Below are positions 28,531-38,717 of a stretch of 64,000 bases of DNA, piece by piece. A program made the translations under genes and the position numbers. The notes beneath the pieces are model-generated. The model was not told the DNA's origin. It saw nothing but the letters and a program-made list of their open reading frames with translations, and made no database searches. Source of the stretch: Amycolatopsis sp. 2-15 (lineage in GTDB: Bacteria; Actinomycetota; Actinomycetes; Mycobacteriales; Pseudonocardiaceae). The number at the start of each line of letters is the position of its first letter. Within the stretch, counting starts at the first letter, position 1. Where the stretch lies: positions 2,800,001 to 2,864,000 of the forward strand of contig NZ_CP127294.1 in NCBI RefSeq assembly GCF_030285625.1. Direction: 5' to 3'.

Positions 28531-29370
28531 GTGGTTGAACTGCTGGGGCCTGCCGAGATCCGCGGGCTGGCGGACGAGCTCGACGTCCGGCCGACGAAGA
28601 AGCTCGGCCAGAACTTCGTGCACGACCCGAACACGGTTCGCCGCATCGTCGAGCTGGCCGGGGTTCGGCCGGGTGATGTCGTCCTCGAGGTCGGCCCCGG
28701 ACTGGGGTCGCTGACGCTGGGCCTGCTCGACGCCGGTGCCCGCGTGGTGGCCGTCGAGATCGATCCGAAGCTGGCGGCGCGCCTTCCGCGTACTGCCGCC
28801 GAACGCGCCGCTTCCGTCGCGGATCAGCTGACCGTGGTCGGCGCCGACGCGTTGCGGATCAGCGCGGCGGATCTCCCGGCCGAGCCCGCGTCGCTGGTGG
28901 CGAACCTCCCGTACAACGTCGCGGTCCCCGTCGTGCTGCACCTGCTGGCCGAGCTGCCTTCGCTGCAGCGGGGGATGGTGATGGTCCAGACCGAGGTCGC
29001 GGATCGCATGGCCGCCGGTCCCGGCAGCCGCATCTACGGCGTGCCCAGCGTGAAGCTTGCCTGGTACGGGCCGGCGCGCAAGGTCGGCGCTGTGCCGCGG
29101 TCGGTGTTCTGGCCGGTGCCGAACGTCGACTCGTCCCTCGTGTCCTTCGAGCGCGGCACGCCGGTGGAGGGCATCGAGCGCCAACGCCTCTTCGACGTTG
29201 TGGATGCCGCGTTTTCCCAGCGCCGCAAGACACTGCGCGCGGCCCTCGCCGGCTGGGCCGGTTCGGCCGACCGCGCGGGTGAGCTCCTCGTGGCGGCCGG
29301 CATCGACCCGAAGACGCGCGGCGAGCAGCTCGATGTGCACGACTTCGTGCGGCTCGCGGCTCAAGCCTGA
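28531..29370 (+). CDS. rsmA: 16S rRNA adenine N6-dimethyltransferase
   Basis: A 279-residue RsmA (KsgA), which dimethylates A1518 and A1519 of 16S rRNA late in 30S assembly. Motifs are [13 protein letters not shown] motif [19 protein letters not shown], and the adenine-binding [10 protein letters not shown]-terminal residues RRKTLRAAL are also typical. It starts at GTG 28531 and follows rpfB closely, as in mycobacteria where rpfB, ksgA and ispE form one operon. Here a tetR gene on the other strand overlaps its last ten bases, and ispE is 2.5 kb away. Confidence 0.96.
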   Translation: MVELLGPAEIRGLADELDVRPTKKLGQNFVHDPNTVRRIVELAGVRPGDVVLEVGPGLGSLTLGLLDAGARVVAVEIDPKLAARLPRTAAERAASVADQLTVVGADALRISAADLPAEPASLVANLPYNVAVPVVLHLLAELPSLQRGMVMVQTEVADRMAAGPGSRIYGVPSVKLAWYGPARKVGAVPRSVFWPVPNVDSSLVSFERGTPVEGIERQRLFDVVDAAFSQRRKTLRAALAGWAGSADRAGELLVAAGIDPKTRGEQLDVHDFVRLAAQA

Positions 29371-29945
29371 AAGAGCCGCCCCAGGTGGTAGTCCAGCGTC
29401 GCGAGGACCTCGCCCGGCGTGAAGCGGCCGTGGAGGACGTCGAGGCCGAGGCCGGTGAAGCCTGCGACCAGGAGGTTCGCCTCCTGCCTCGGCTGGACGC
29501 CGGGCGGGAGAACCGTGCGGCGCAACAGGCTGGTGAGCAGGTCCTCGATCGGCGTCTCGGCCTGCAGGAAGACCTTCGCCAGCGCCGGGTCGCTGTGGGT
29601 GCGGCTGAAGTAGGCGCGGTGGACGCGTAGCGACAGCTCGCGCTCGGAGTCCAGCGGGATCAGCTCGGTGAGCAGCGTTCGGACCACGCCGCGCACGCTC
29701 TGGTCGATCTGCGCCGCGATCCGGGCCTGCGTGCGCTGCTCGCCGCGTTCGTGCAGATAACCCAGCGAGAGCACGAGCAGGTTGTGCTTCGTCTCGAAGT
29801 AGTACTGCACCAGCCGCAGCGAGACGCCTGCCTCGGCGGCCACCTCGCGCATGCTCACCGAGTCGAGGCCGCGTTCGGCCGCGATCCGCCACACCGCCGT
29901 GGCGATCTCGCGCCGGCGCTGTTCGTGGTCCACCCGCTTCGCCAC
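29361..29945 (-). CDS. TetR family regulator (BetI-like)
   Basis: A 194-residue TetR protein with an N-terminal helix-turn-helix ([28 protein letters not shown], recognition helix LRLVQYYF) and a BetI-type C-terminal domain ([32 protein letters not shown]). It lies antisense at the end of rsmA and so interrupts the ancestral rsmA-ispE operon. It has its own dyad at 29974-29993. It may control only itself, or the SAM-riboswitch unit to its right, which runs in the opposite direction. Confidence 0.9.
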   Translation of the reverse strand: MAKRVDHEQRRREIATAVWRIAAERGLDSVSMREVAAEAGVSLRLVQYYFETKHNLLVLSLGYLHERGEQRTQARIAAQIDQSVRGVVRTLLTELIPLDSERELSLRVHRAYFSRTHSDPALAKVFLQAETPIEDLLTSLLRRTVLPPGVQPRQEANLLVAGFTGLGLDVLHGRFTPGEVLATLDYHLGRLFQA

Positions 29946-29973
29946 GGTCTTCCTCCGCTGTTGTGGTACGACT

Positions 29974-29993
29974 GTATCGGATACGCGTGTATC
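29974..29993. promoter_or_regulatory. Operator dyads before the BetI-like gene
   Basis: Overlapping dyads share the half-site GATAC: GTATC-G-GATAC (29974-29984) and GATAC-GCGT-GTATC (29980-29993). They lie 28-48 bp upstream of the tetR start and fit autoregulation. Confidence 0.6.
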
Positions 29994-30334
29994 ATCACGG
30001 TGTGACGGACGTCCGGAAACGGCTCGCGGACGGGAGGGGGAGTCCGGCCGGGGAGACCCGGTGTCTCGCCGTGGCGAGCTACCTCGCCGAACCGTCGTTT
30101 ACCCACGTGTGGGCTGCCGCGGAATTTTCGTGCCGGAATCGCGGCTCCACCAGGGATCGGCAGCGTCCACAGTGGAATAGCGGGCTGGATTCGCCGCGTG
30201 GAAGAAATTCGGTGCCGGAGCTTTCGAGGTCCACGATGTGGCTGCGGGTGTCCCGCTATCCGGGCACCACCACTCGTGTGATCTGCACCAACGCGCTTGC
30301 GTTCACCCAATGGGATCGGCTTTACTCAGAACCG
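29994..30334. other. Spacer before the SAM riboswitch
   Basis: I see no credible gene. A frame from GTG 30001 of about 117 codons has unlikely composition. A TCCACAGTGGA palindrome lies at 30166-30176. A possible weak promoter for the riboswitch transcript (TTGCGT at 30297, TTTACT at 30321, 18-bp spacing) would start transcription close to the aptamer. Confidence 0.4.
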
Positions 30335-30421
30335 TCCATCCCGAGCGACTGAGAGACCTGGCTCGCCGAAGTCGCAGCAACCACTCCCCATGGGGCAGGT
30401 GCTACAGCCAGGACCGATGGA
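30335..30421 (+). promoter_or_regulatory. SAM riboswitch (S-box) aptamer
   Basis: The sequence has the S-box core: GAGCGACTGAGAGACCTGGC, then GAAGTCGCAGCAACC, and AGGTGCTACAGCCAGGACCG. Pairings I can draw are P1 TCCATC with GATGGA (30335-30340, 30416-30421), P2 GCGACT with AGTCGC (30345-30350, 30370-30375), P3 CCCC with GGGG (30386-30394), and CCTGGCT with AGCCAGG (30357-30363, 30406-30412). It binds S-adenosylmethionine and normally turns off methionine or SAM supply genes. The controlled gene is the MetN-NIL-like ATPase. No T-tract terminator follows, which suggests translational control. Confidence 0.92.
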
Positions 30422-30481
30422 GGCTGTTTCCGATGCAGAGGGTAGCCCGCCCGCTCCTGTTGACTCGGCGGCGTGTCGTCG

Positions 30482-30586
30482 ATGAAGGTCGCCGCACGGT
30501 ATGTGCGTGTCGACGCTCCACAGTCATCGCCTGATCATTTCTTCCACAATTCTGCGCACCGTCCGAAAAGGACGGTAATTCGGTGA
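30482..30586 (+). CDS. Short leader ORF coupled to the MetN-like gene
   Basis: A 34-codon frame (MKVAARYVRVDAPQSS at its start, ending HRPKRTVIR) whose TGA overlaps the GTG of the next gene as GTGA. Translation of its last codons would pass through the hairpin that hides the downstream ribosome site. Its own ATG lies in the loop of a GCGGCG/CGCCGC hairpin (30468-30495). It has no obvious ribosome site, so translation is uncertain. It may couple riboswitch state to the ATPase gene, or be a chance frame. Confidence 0.45.
   Translation: MKVAARYVRVDAPQSSPDHFFHNSAHRPKRTVIR
30558..30576 (+). promoter_or_regulatory. Hairpin hiding the ribosome site of the MetN-like gene
   Basis: A perfect 7-bp stem, ACCGTCC with GGACGGT around a GAAAA loop, pairs the AGGACGG ribosome site ahead of GTG 30583. 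It would block initiation unless opened by translation of the leader ORF or by riboswitch refolding. Confidence 0.65.
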
Positions 30587-31647
30587 CGCTGGCGCGCCCG
30601 GAAACGGTGCTGCGCCCCATGCCTGGAGCTCTCTTCGTGATCACTGTCGAAAACGTGTCCAAGTCCTTTCCCTTCAACGGAAATCCGGTCGCCGCGCTGC
30701 GTGATGTGAGCGTCGACGTGCAGGCCGGTTCCCTCTTCGGCGTGGTGGGCCCCGCCGGCTCCGGCAAGTCCACGCTCGCCCGCTGCATCGCCCTGCAGGA
30801 GCGTCCGGACCGCGGTGTCGTGCGGCTCGACGGCCTCAACACTGGTGCGCTCGACGGCCGCCGGCTGCGTGAGGTCCGCCGCCAGCTGGGTGTCGTCGGC
30901 ACCAAGCCGGAGCTGCTCGCCGAGCGCACCGTCGCCGGCAACATCGCCACGCCGCTGGAGCAGCTCGGCGTCGACGGCCCGCAGCGCAAGACCCGCGTCG
31001 GCAACCTGCTCGACCTCGTGGGCCTCACCGCCCGCGCCGCGCAGAAGCCGGCCGACCTCACCCCCGGCCAGCTGCGCCGCGTCGCCGTGGCCAAGGCGCT
31101 CGCCGCCGGCCCGGCCGTGCTGCTCGCCGACGACCCCACCGCCGGCATCGCCCCCGAGGAGGCCGGCGCCGTGCTCGCCGTGCTCGACCGGGCGCGCGCC
31201 GAGCTGGGCACCACCGTGCTGCTGACGACGCCGGACGCCGGGGTCGTCCGCCGCGTCTGCGACGACGTCGCGGTGCTCGAAGACGGCGCGGTCGTCGAAC
31301 GCGGTCACGTGCTGGACCTCATCGCCTCGCCGGGCAGCTGGACCGCGCAGGCGGTGCTGCCGGTCATCGAGACCGCCCGCGCTCAGGCCGCGAAGTACGA
31401 CCGGTCTGCCGACGTCGTGCTGATCGGCTTCGCGTCCGTCGGCGCCCTGCTGCCCGAAGCGGCCGGCCGCTTCGACGTGGAGGTCGCCACCATCGGCGGC
31501 GGTCTCACGCGCATCGGTGACACCCCGATCGCCCGGTTCCGCATCGGCGTCCGCGGCGAGCGTGCCGACGCGGCGCTGGCGTGGATCGCCGACCGAGGCG
31601 CCCACGTGACGCAGGCCGCCCGCGGCCCGCAGAGCGTCGCCGCCTGA
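30583..31647 (+). CDS. Orphan MetN-like ABC ATPase with NIL domain, degenerate active site
   Basis: A 354-residue protein with the architecture of MetN, the methionine importer ATPase: an ATPase domain (1-255) and a C-terminal NIL domain (277-343, ending ALAWIADRGAHV) that binds methionine for feedback control. Walker A is intact (GPAGSGKST, 56-64). The Q-loop FQHFNLL-type segment is VVGTKPELL (104-112), the signature is LTPGQ, Walker B is LLADDP with Asp184 replacing the catalytic Glu, and the H-loop His is Thr216. No metI or metQ follows. A SAM riboswitch lies upstream and a terminator follows. It may bind ATP without turnover, and a sensory role is inferred. The start could instead be ATG 30619. 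Confidence 0.88.
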   Translation: MTLARPETVLRPMPGALFVITVENVSKSFPFNGNPVAALRDVSVDVQAGSLFGVVGPAGSGKSTLARCIALQERPDRGVVRLDGLNTGALDGRRLREVRRQLGVVGTKPELLAERTVAGNIATPLEQLGVDGPQRKTRVGNLLDLVGLTARAAQKPADLTPGQLRRVAVAKALAAGPAVLLADDPTAGIAPEEAGAVLAVLDRARAELGTTVLLTTPDAGVVRRVCDDVAVLEDGAVVERGHVLDLIASPGSWTAQAVLPVIETARAQAAKYDRSADVVLIGFASVGALLPEAAGRFDVEVATIGGGLTRIGDTPIARFRIGVRGERADAALAWIADRGAHVTQAARGPQSVAA

Positions 31648-31666
31648 CTGCTCGCTTCACCTCCGG

Positions 31667-31735
31667 CCCACCGCACCCCGATGTGGCGTTGGGTGCGCTC
31701 AACGCACCCAACGCCGCATTGGGGTGGCTGGTGGG
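31667..31735. repeat. Long perfect-type palindrome
   Basis: A hairpin of about 30 bp: 24 continuous pairs including two GU pairs (left arm ending GGCGTTGGGTGCG, loop CTCAA, right arm starting CGCACCCAACGCC), then a small internal loop and six more pairs. There is no T-tract, so it is not a standard terminator. It looks like a mobile or dispersed intergenic palindrome; copy number elsewhere cannot be judged here. Confidence 0.8.
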
Positions 31736-31778
31736 ACGTGGGGCCCGAGAGGGGTGAAGGGGTGTCCGAGAGGTTGGG

Positions 31779-31805
31779 ACAGCCGTCCTGAAAACGGCTG
31801 TTTTC
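31779..31805 (+). terminator. Terminator after the MetN-like gene
   Basis: An 8-bp stem ACAGCCGT with ACGGCTGT, loop CCTGAAA, then TTTT. It closes the riboswitch unit 44 bp before ispE, so ispE needs its own promoter or readthrough. Confidence 0.85.
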
Positions 31806-31848
31806 TCCTGGTGAGGAGCCCAGGCGCCCGGCCACGTAGGCTTGACGG

Positions 31849-32817
31849 GTGCTCGCCGTAGTTCCACCACCAGTCACCGTCCGGGTCCCGGCCAAGGTCA
31901 ATCTGCACCTGGCCATCGGTGACCTGCGCGAGGACGGCTACCACGACTTGGTCACCGTCTTCCAGGCGTTGTCGCTCACGGACGAGGTGACCGTCGCGGT
32001 CACCGACGACCCGGGGCTCGAGGTCTTCGGCGAGGGGGAGGGGTCGGTGCCCACCGACGCCACCAACCTCGCCTGGCGCGCGGCCCAGGAGCTCGCCACC
32101 TACGCCGGTCGCGCCGAAGGCGACGACCCGAAGGTGCGGATCGTGCTGCGCAAGGGCATCCCGGTCGCGGGCGGCATGGCGGGCGGGAGCGCCGACGCGG
32201 CGGCGACGCTCGTCGGCCTGGCCTCGCTGTGGAAGCTCGACGTGACGCGCGACGAGCTGGCCGCGATCGCGGGCAAGCTCGGCAGCGACGTGCCCTTCGC
32301 GCTCTACGGCGGCACAGCGCTCGGCACCGGCCGCGGTGAGCAGCTCGTGCCCGTGCTGTCGCGCCACACGTTCCACTGGGTGCTCGCGTTCGACACCCAG
32401 GGCCTGTCGACGCCGAAGGTGTTCGGCGAGCTCGACCGCCTTCGCGCCGAGGGCAACCCGCCGCGCATCGGCTCGCACACGCCCGTCGTCGAGGCCCTCG
32501 CTTCGGGTGATCCGCGCCAGCTCGCGCTGCTGCTGGGCAACGACCTGCAGGCGGCGGCCGTGTCGCTGCGCCCCGGCCTGCGCCGCACGCTGCGCGCGGG
32601 CGTGAACGCGGGCGCGCTGGCCGGCTGCGTGTCCGGCTCGGGGCCCACGTGCGCGTTCCTCTGTGCCGACGCGCAGGCCGCCGTCGAGGTGGCGGCCGAG
32701 CTGTCCGGCGCCGGCGTCTGCCGGACGGTGCGCGTCGCCCACGGCCCGGTGCCCGGCGCCCGGCTGGTCGGCGGCGACGACGCACCCCGTGGCGCGCCAC
32801 CGCGCGTGCACGCCTGA
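31849..32817 (+). CDS. ispE: 4-diphosphocytidyl-2-C-methyl-D-erythritol kinase
   Basis: A 322-residue GHMP kinase of the MEP isoprenoid pathway, phosphorylating CDP-ME at the 2-hydroxyl. Motifs are [12 protein letters not shown] (substrate), [21 protein letters not shown] (ATP loop, split here for length) and [11 protein letters not shown] near 265. It starts at GTG 31849. In mycobacteria it directly follows ksgA; here the tetR and MetN-like units intervene. It is followed after 37 bp by the ABC-F gene, probably in one transcript. Confidence 0.96.
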   Translation: MLAVVPPPVTVRVPAKVNLHLAIGDLREDGYHDLVTVFQALSLTDEVTVAVTDDPGLEVFGEGEGSVPTDATNLAWRAAQELATYAGRAEGDDPKVRIVLRKGIPVAGGMAGGSADAAATLVGLASLWKLDVTRDELAAIAGKLGSDVPFALYGGTALGTGRGEQLVPVLSRHTFHWVLAFDTQGLSTPKVFGELDRLRAEGNPPRIGSHTPVVEALASGDPRQLALLLGNDLQAAAVSLRPGLRRTLRAGVNAGALAGCVSGSGPTCAFLCADAQAAVEVAAELSGAGVCRTVRVAHGPVPGARLVGGDDAPRGAPPRVHA

Positions 32818-32854
32818 ACCTCTAGTCCACTGTGGAAAGGATCGGCTGAATCGG

Positions 32855-34627
<1,773 letters not shown>

Positions 34628-34694
34628 CGGTTGGATCGGTGCTGTTCACGCCACCGCAGGCGGGCGTTGACAGCCAGACAGTAATCTGTCGCGC

Positions 34695-36383
34695 ATGAGT
34701 CGGTTCGTGGACACGCTCGTCGGGACGGCGACGGGGCGGGGTCAGCAGCGCGGCATGGTCACGGGCGAGCCCAAGGAGCCGGTGCGCCGGACGTGGGCCG
34801 AGGTCCACGACCAGGCCAAGAAGATCGCCGGTGGTTTGGTCGCGGGCGGATTGAAGCCCGGAAGCGCGGTGGCCGTGCTGGCCGCGGCGCCGGTGCTCAT
34901 CGCGCCCACCGTGCAGGCCGTGTGGCTGGCCGGCGGCAGCGTGACGATGCTGCACCAGCCGACGGCACGCACGAACCTCGCCGAATGGGCCGAGGACACG
35001 GTCAAGGTGCTGGGCATGATCGGCGCCGGGCTGGTGGTGCTGGGCGAACCGTTCGACCAGCTCGCGCCCGTGCTGGCCGAGAAGGGCATCGAGCACCGCC
35101 TGATCACGGAGCTGGCCGAGGCCGAGCCGCTGGCCGAGGTCGTGCCCACCGACGAGGGCGACACCGCGTTGCTCCAGCTCACCAGCGGTTCGACGGCCGA
35201 GCCGAAGGCCGTGCGGATCACCTACGGCAACCTCTACACCAACGTGAAGGCCATGGTCGAGCGCGCGGAGTTCGACTTCGACGTCGACGTGATGGTGTCG
35301 TGGCTCCCGACGTTCCACGACATGGGCATGGTCGGTTTCCTGACCGTGCCGATGACCTTCGGCGTGGAGCTGGTGAAGATCACGCCCGTCGAGTTCCTGT
35401 CCGGCCCGTTGATCTGGCCTGAGCTGATCTCCAAGTACAACGGCACCACGACAGCCGCGCCGAACTTCGCGTACGCCATCGTGGGCCGCCGTATGGCCCG
35501 TGTGGAGGACGACAACGCCTACGACCTGTCCAAGCTCCGCATCGCCCTCAACGGGGCCGAGCCCGTCGACGAGGCGGCCGTGCAGACGTTCGTCGACGCG
35601 GGCGCCCGCTTCAAGATGCCGGCCGAGTGCGTGTTCCCGGCCTACGGCATGGCCGAGGCGACGCTGGCGGTGTCCTTCGCGCCGCTGTTCACCGGGCTGA
35701 CCCTGGACGTCGTCGAGGCCGATGCCCTGGAGGCCGACGATCGCGCCGTCCCGGTCCCGGAGGGCGACGCTCGGCGAGGCACGGACGCGGTGCGCTCCTT
35801 CGCCGTGCTGGGTCGCCCGCTGGACGGCCTGGAGGCGAGCATCGTCTCCGCCGACGGCTCGCTGCTGGGCGACCGCGAAGTCGGCGAAATCCGCCTCCGC
35901 GGTCCCGCCGTCACCCCGGGCTACCTCACCGTCGACGGCCCGCTCGACACGCAGGACGCCGACGGCTGGATGAAAACGGGCGACCTGGGCTACCTCATCG
36001 ACGGCCAGATCGTCATCTGCGGCCGCCGCAAGGACGTCATCATCATGGGCGGCCGCAACCTGTACCCCACCGACATCGAACGCGCGGCCACCTCGGTCGA
36101 GGGCGTGCGCGCCGGCAACGCCGTCGCCGTCCGCCTCGACGCGGGCAGCCGCCGCGAACGCTTCGCCGTCGTCGTGGAATCCAAGCTGGCGGGCGACGCG
36201 GACGCCGAACGCGCGCTGTCGAAGCAGGTCGCCGCCCGCGTCCGCGACGCGGTGGACATGCGCCCGTTCGCCGTGGTGGTCCTCCCGGCCGGCAGCCTGC
36301 CCAAGACCCCCTCGGGCAAGGTCAAACGAGCTGCGACCGCGGTGCAGTACGCGGACAAGATCGCGCACAACGCCGAACACTGA
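34695..36383 (+). CDS. Fatty-acyl-AMP ligase (FadD/Pks16-like)
   Basis: A 562-residue adenylate-forming enzyme. Motifs are LLQLTSGSTAEPKAVRITYGN near 155, WLPTFHDMGMVG near 200, YGMAEATLAVSF near 315, TGDLGYLIDGQIVICGRRKD near 430, and KTPSGKVKR near the end. The HDMGMVG motif and the layout fit fatty-acyl-AMP ligases, which activate fatty acids for lipid or polyketide assembly. It sits where M. tuberculosis has pks16 (Rv1013), after ispE and before the convergent pth, so it is likely the orthologue. The acyl acceptor is not known. Confidence 0.92.
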   Translation: MSRFVDTLVGTATGRGQQRGMVTGEPKEPVRRTWAEVHDQAKKIAGGLVAGGLKPGSAVAVLAAAPVLIAPTVQAVWLAGGSVTMLHQPTARTNLAEWAEDTVKVLGMIGAGLVVLGEPFDQLAPVLAEKGIEHRLITELAEAEPLAEVVPTDEGDTALLQLTSGSTAEPKAVRITYGNLYTNVKAMVERAEFDFDVDVMVSWLPTFHDMGMVGFLTVPMTFGVELVKITPVEFLSGPLIWPELISKYNGTTTAAPNFAYAIVGRRMARVEDDNAYDLSKLRIALNGAEPVDEAAVQTFVDAGARFKMPAECVFPAYGMAEATLAVSFAPLFTGLTLDVVEADALEADDRAVPVPEGDARRGTDAVRSFAVLGRPLDGLEASIVSADGSLLGDREVGEIRLRGPAVTPGYLTVDGPLDTQDADGWMKTGDLGYLIDGQIVICGRRKDVIIMGGRNLYPTDIERAATSVEGVRAGNAVAVRLDAGSRRERFAVVVESKLAGDADAERALSKQVAARVRDAVDMRPFAVVVLPAGSLPKTPSGKVKRAATAVQYADKIAHNAEH

Positions 36384-36444
36384 CGAGCTGCTTCATCGAC
36401 TCCTGCGCAGCCGGGAGCCGTGGCCTCAGCGCAGCCACCAACAA

Positions 36445-36484
36445 CGGAACCGGCCCGCTCAGCGAACTGAGCGGGCCGGTTCCG
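36445..36484. terminator. Bidirectional terminator
   Basis: An 18-bp perfect stem starts CGGAACCGGCCCGC and encloses a CGAA tetraloop. It lies between the converging ligase and DivIVA-like genes; the downstream flank holds TTTC. Confidence 0.85.
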
Positions 36485-36593
36485 TGTTTCGGGGCTTTGG
36501 GAGTCCGGAGGGCGGGGTTGTTTCAGGAAGAAGAACACAAACGCAGACCGAGAAAGCGCCGCGGGGGAACGACGCGGTCAAGGCCGGAAAGAC

Positions 36594-36959
36594 CTACCGG
36601 TCCTGGAAGGACTCGGCGTTCTCCGTCACCTCCGGACGCGGTGCGCGGGAGGCCGTCGCCTCGTGTTCGTCGCGGGCGCCGGGCACGGCGGGAGCGCGGC
36701 GGCCGGACAGGTCGGCCAGCTGTTCTTCCACGGTGTCCAGGAACTGGTCGACCTCGCGTTCGTCGTAGCCGCGCTTGCCGATCAGCGGCTTGTTGAACAT
36801 GACGTGGTGGACTTCGGCCGCGGTCAGGTCGTCCTCTTCGGCGATCGTTTTCGCGATGCGCCGCACGAACTCGTCGACCTCCTGTTTGGCATAACCACGG
36901 CGGCCGATCGGGGCGTTACCGAAGGTGACCTCGGTGAGGTCCTCGGCGGTGAACGACAT
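36594..36959 (-). CDS. Tandem DivIVA-motif protein
   Basis: A 121-residue protein with two copies of the short DivIVA N-terminal motif: [20 protein letters not shown] (residues 13-32) and [20 protein letters not shown] (residues 55-74). In DivIVA/Wag31 this motif binds curved membrane at cell poles and is followed by a long coiled coil. Here the coiled coil is missing and a short, polar tail ends the protein. Such DivIVA-domain proteins are common in actinobacteria but little studied. It may cap or modulate Wag31. It stands alone between the ligase terminator and pth. Confidence 0.88.
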   Translation of the reverse strand: MSFTAEDLTEVTFGNAPIGRRGYAKQEVDEFVRRIAKTIAEEDDLTAAEVHHVMFNKPLIGKRGYDEREVDQFLDTVEEQLADLSGRRAPAVPGARDEHEATASRAPRPEVTENAESFQDR

Positions 36960-37153
36960 GAAACATTCTCCGATTCAGGGTCGGTGTGCGGACTCCCGCA
37001 TTCCGTCCTAACCGGTCACCGAGGCAGCGGGAAGCCCGCACGCGTCGGGACGACTCGATCAGGGCCCCATAAGCCGCCCATCGAGTGAGGAAAAACTACG
37101 CAGAGCAACTAATGATCACGAACCGCTTTCAATTGCAGAGAGCAACCGGCCGA

Positions 37154-37747
37154 TCAACCTGCGTGGAACTCGTTCTGGGCCGCGGTGAGCCCCTTGGCAA
37201 CGAGCGCCTCAGCCGCATCTGCGGCCACGGAAACCTCGAACGGGAGCTCCTTGCGCTCCACCGTCGAAAAGTCCTTCAGCACGAAATCGGCAGGGTCCTG
37301 GCGGCCCGGGGGACGGCCGATGCCGAAGCGCACGCGGTAGTACTCACGCGTGCCGAGCGACTTGGTGATGGAGCGCAGGCCGTTGTGCCCGTTGTCGCCG
37401 CCGCCGAGCTTGAGCTTGAGCGCGCCGAACGGCACGTCGAGCTCGTCGTGCACCACGACGACGCCCGAGGGCTCGACCTTGAAGAACCGGGCGGCGCCGA
37501 CCACGGGCCCGCCGGAGAGGTTCATGAACGAACGCGGCTTAACCAGCACCACGCGACGGCCCGAAAGCCGCCCTTCCAGCACTTCGGCGCCGCTCTTGTG
37601 CGCCTTGAACTTGCCCCCGATGCGGGTGGCCAGCTCGTCGAGCACCATGAAGCCGACGTTGTGGCGGTTGCCGGCGTACTGGGGCCCGGGATTACCGAGG
37701 CCGGCGAGCACGATCAGCTCGCCGGCCCCAGGCAGGTCTTCACTCAC
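37154..37747 (-). CDS. pth: Peptidyl-tRNA hydrolase
   Basis: A 197-residue Pth, which frees tRNA from peptidyl-tRNA dropped by ribosomes. It has [21 protein letters not shown] (split motif: Asn before Pro, catalytic His in NRHN) and [24 protein letters not shown] with the catalytic Asp, and [13 protein letters not shown] choose GTG 37747 ([13 protein letters not shown]), ten bases after the rplY stop; the longer frame would overlap rplY. The pair rplY-pth is conserved in actinobacteria. Confidence 0.95.
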   Translation of the reverse strand: MSEDLPGAGELIVLAGLGNPGPQYAGNRHNVGFMVLDELATRIGGKFKAHKSGAEVLEGRLSGRRVVLVKPRSFMNLSGGPVVGAARFFKVEPSGVVVVHDELDVPFGALKLKLGGGDNGHNGLRSITKSLGTREYYRVRFGIGRPPGRQDPADFVLKDFSTVERKELPFEVSVAADAAEALVAKGLTAAQNEFHAG

Positions 37748-37757
37748 GGAAGTGAGT

Positions 37758-38366
37758 TTATTCGGCGTCCCCGGCGGGAGCGTCGGCGCCTTCGGTGGCG
37801 CCCTCTTCGTCGCCGGACTCTTCACGCTGCGGCTCGTTCACGGCCACGACCAGCGCCTCGGCGTCGGTCACGAGGACCGCGCCCTGCGGCAGGGTGACCT
37901 GCGCGGCGGTGATCTGGGTGCCGATCTCGAGACCCTCGACGGAGACCTCGATCTGCTCCGGGATGTGCAGCGCCTCGACCTCGATCTGGAGGGTGTCGAG
38001 GTCCTGGTTCACCAGGCCGCCCGGGCCGGCGGTGCCGGTCACGACCACCGGGATGTCCACGGTGACCTTCTCGCCGCGGCGAACCACGAGCAGGTCGACG
38101 TGCTCGATGTAGTTCTTCAGCGGGTGGACCACGATGGTCTTGGTCAGCGCCAGCTCGCTGGAGCCCTCGAGGTCGAGGGTGAGCACGGCGTTGCTGCCGT
38201 TCTCGCGGACCACGCGGGCGAACTCGAGGGCCGGCAGCGCGAAGTGCCGCGGGTCCGAGCCGTGCCCGTAGAGGACCGCGGGGATCTTGCCGGCGCGACG
38301 GGTGCGCCGCGCGGCTCCCTTGCCGAACTCGGTGCGCGGCTCGACGGTAAGACGTACCTCGGACAC
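37758..38366 (-). CDS. rplY: 50S ribosomal protein L25 (CTC form)
   Basis: A 202-residue general-stress type L25 (CTC/TL5) that binds 5S rRNA. It starts [20 protein letters not shown], continues with [20 protein letters not shown], and has a C-terminal TL5 domain ([35 protein letters not shown]) and an acidic tail. GTG 38366 has AAGGAG nine bases upstream, so the codons before it are leader. It is transcribed with pth. Confidence 0.95.
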   Translation of the reverse strand: MSEVRLTVEPRTEFGKGAARRTRRAGKIPAVLYGHGSDPRHFALPALEFARVVRENGSNAVLTLDLEGSSELALTKTIVVHPLKNYIEHVDLLVVRRGEKVTVDIPVVVTGTAGPGGLVNQDLDTLQIEVEALHIPEQIEVSVEGLEIGTQITAAQVTLPQGAVLVTDAEALVVAVNEPQREESGDEEGATEGADAPAGDAE

Positions 38367-38717
38367 GGTGTAGCACTCCTTCAAATCACAAATCGGTGCA
38401 GCAGGTGGCGGCGGGGATCGTCGATCTCTGCTCGGGGCGTTGTGCTTCGAAAATCAGCTGCGTACGGCGGCGAGTTTCCAGGCGTGCACATTCCACGGGG
38501 CTTCTCGAGCCGCCGCGTCGATCACGCTGGGCACCATAGGGTGCACCCGCCTCGCCGAGACAACTCGAGAAGTGTAAACCCTCGTTCGACAAGGAGGTTG
38601 CGGCGGGTGGCCCCGCGCGACTAAACCTTGGTCCTGCCGGTCGGTGACGACCCGATTCCGGTGGTTCAGGCGCGTGCCGCGGGCATGGGATGATTCCCGC
38701 GAAAAAGAGGGGCGAGA
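38367..38717. other. Divergent intergenic region between rplY and the lipoprotein gene
   Basis: This 350-bp gap must hold promoters for rplY-pth (minus) and the lipoprotein (plus). On the minus strand TTGTCT (38558-38563) and TATGGT (38533-38538) form a possible but widely spaced promoter. A small hairpin (GCACC, ATAG, GGTGC) lies over it. I see no gene or aptamer. Confidence 0.35.

Noticed and set aside
30001..30352. Frame of 117 codons before the riboswitch
   Set aside because: Composition is unlike protein, it ends inside the aptamer, and no ribosome site is present.
30335..31805. Complete MetNIQ methionine importer
   Set aside because: Only the ATPase is present. A terminator and ispE follow directly, and no permease or binding protein lies within several kilobases.
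31765..31810. tRNA-Ser-like fragment
   Set aside because: A D-arm-like run and a stem with loop CCTGAAA resemble tRNA-Ser(TGA), but no T arm follows, position 33 is C, and the stem with its T-tract is a good terminator.
38386..38592. Minus-strand frame upstream of rplY
   Set aside because: It overlaps the promoter region and has no ribosome site; rplY starts cleanly at GTG 38366.
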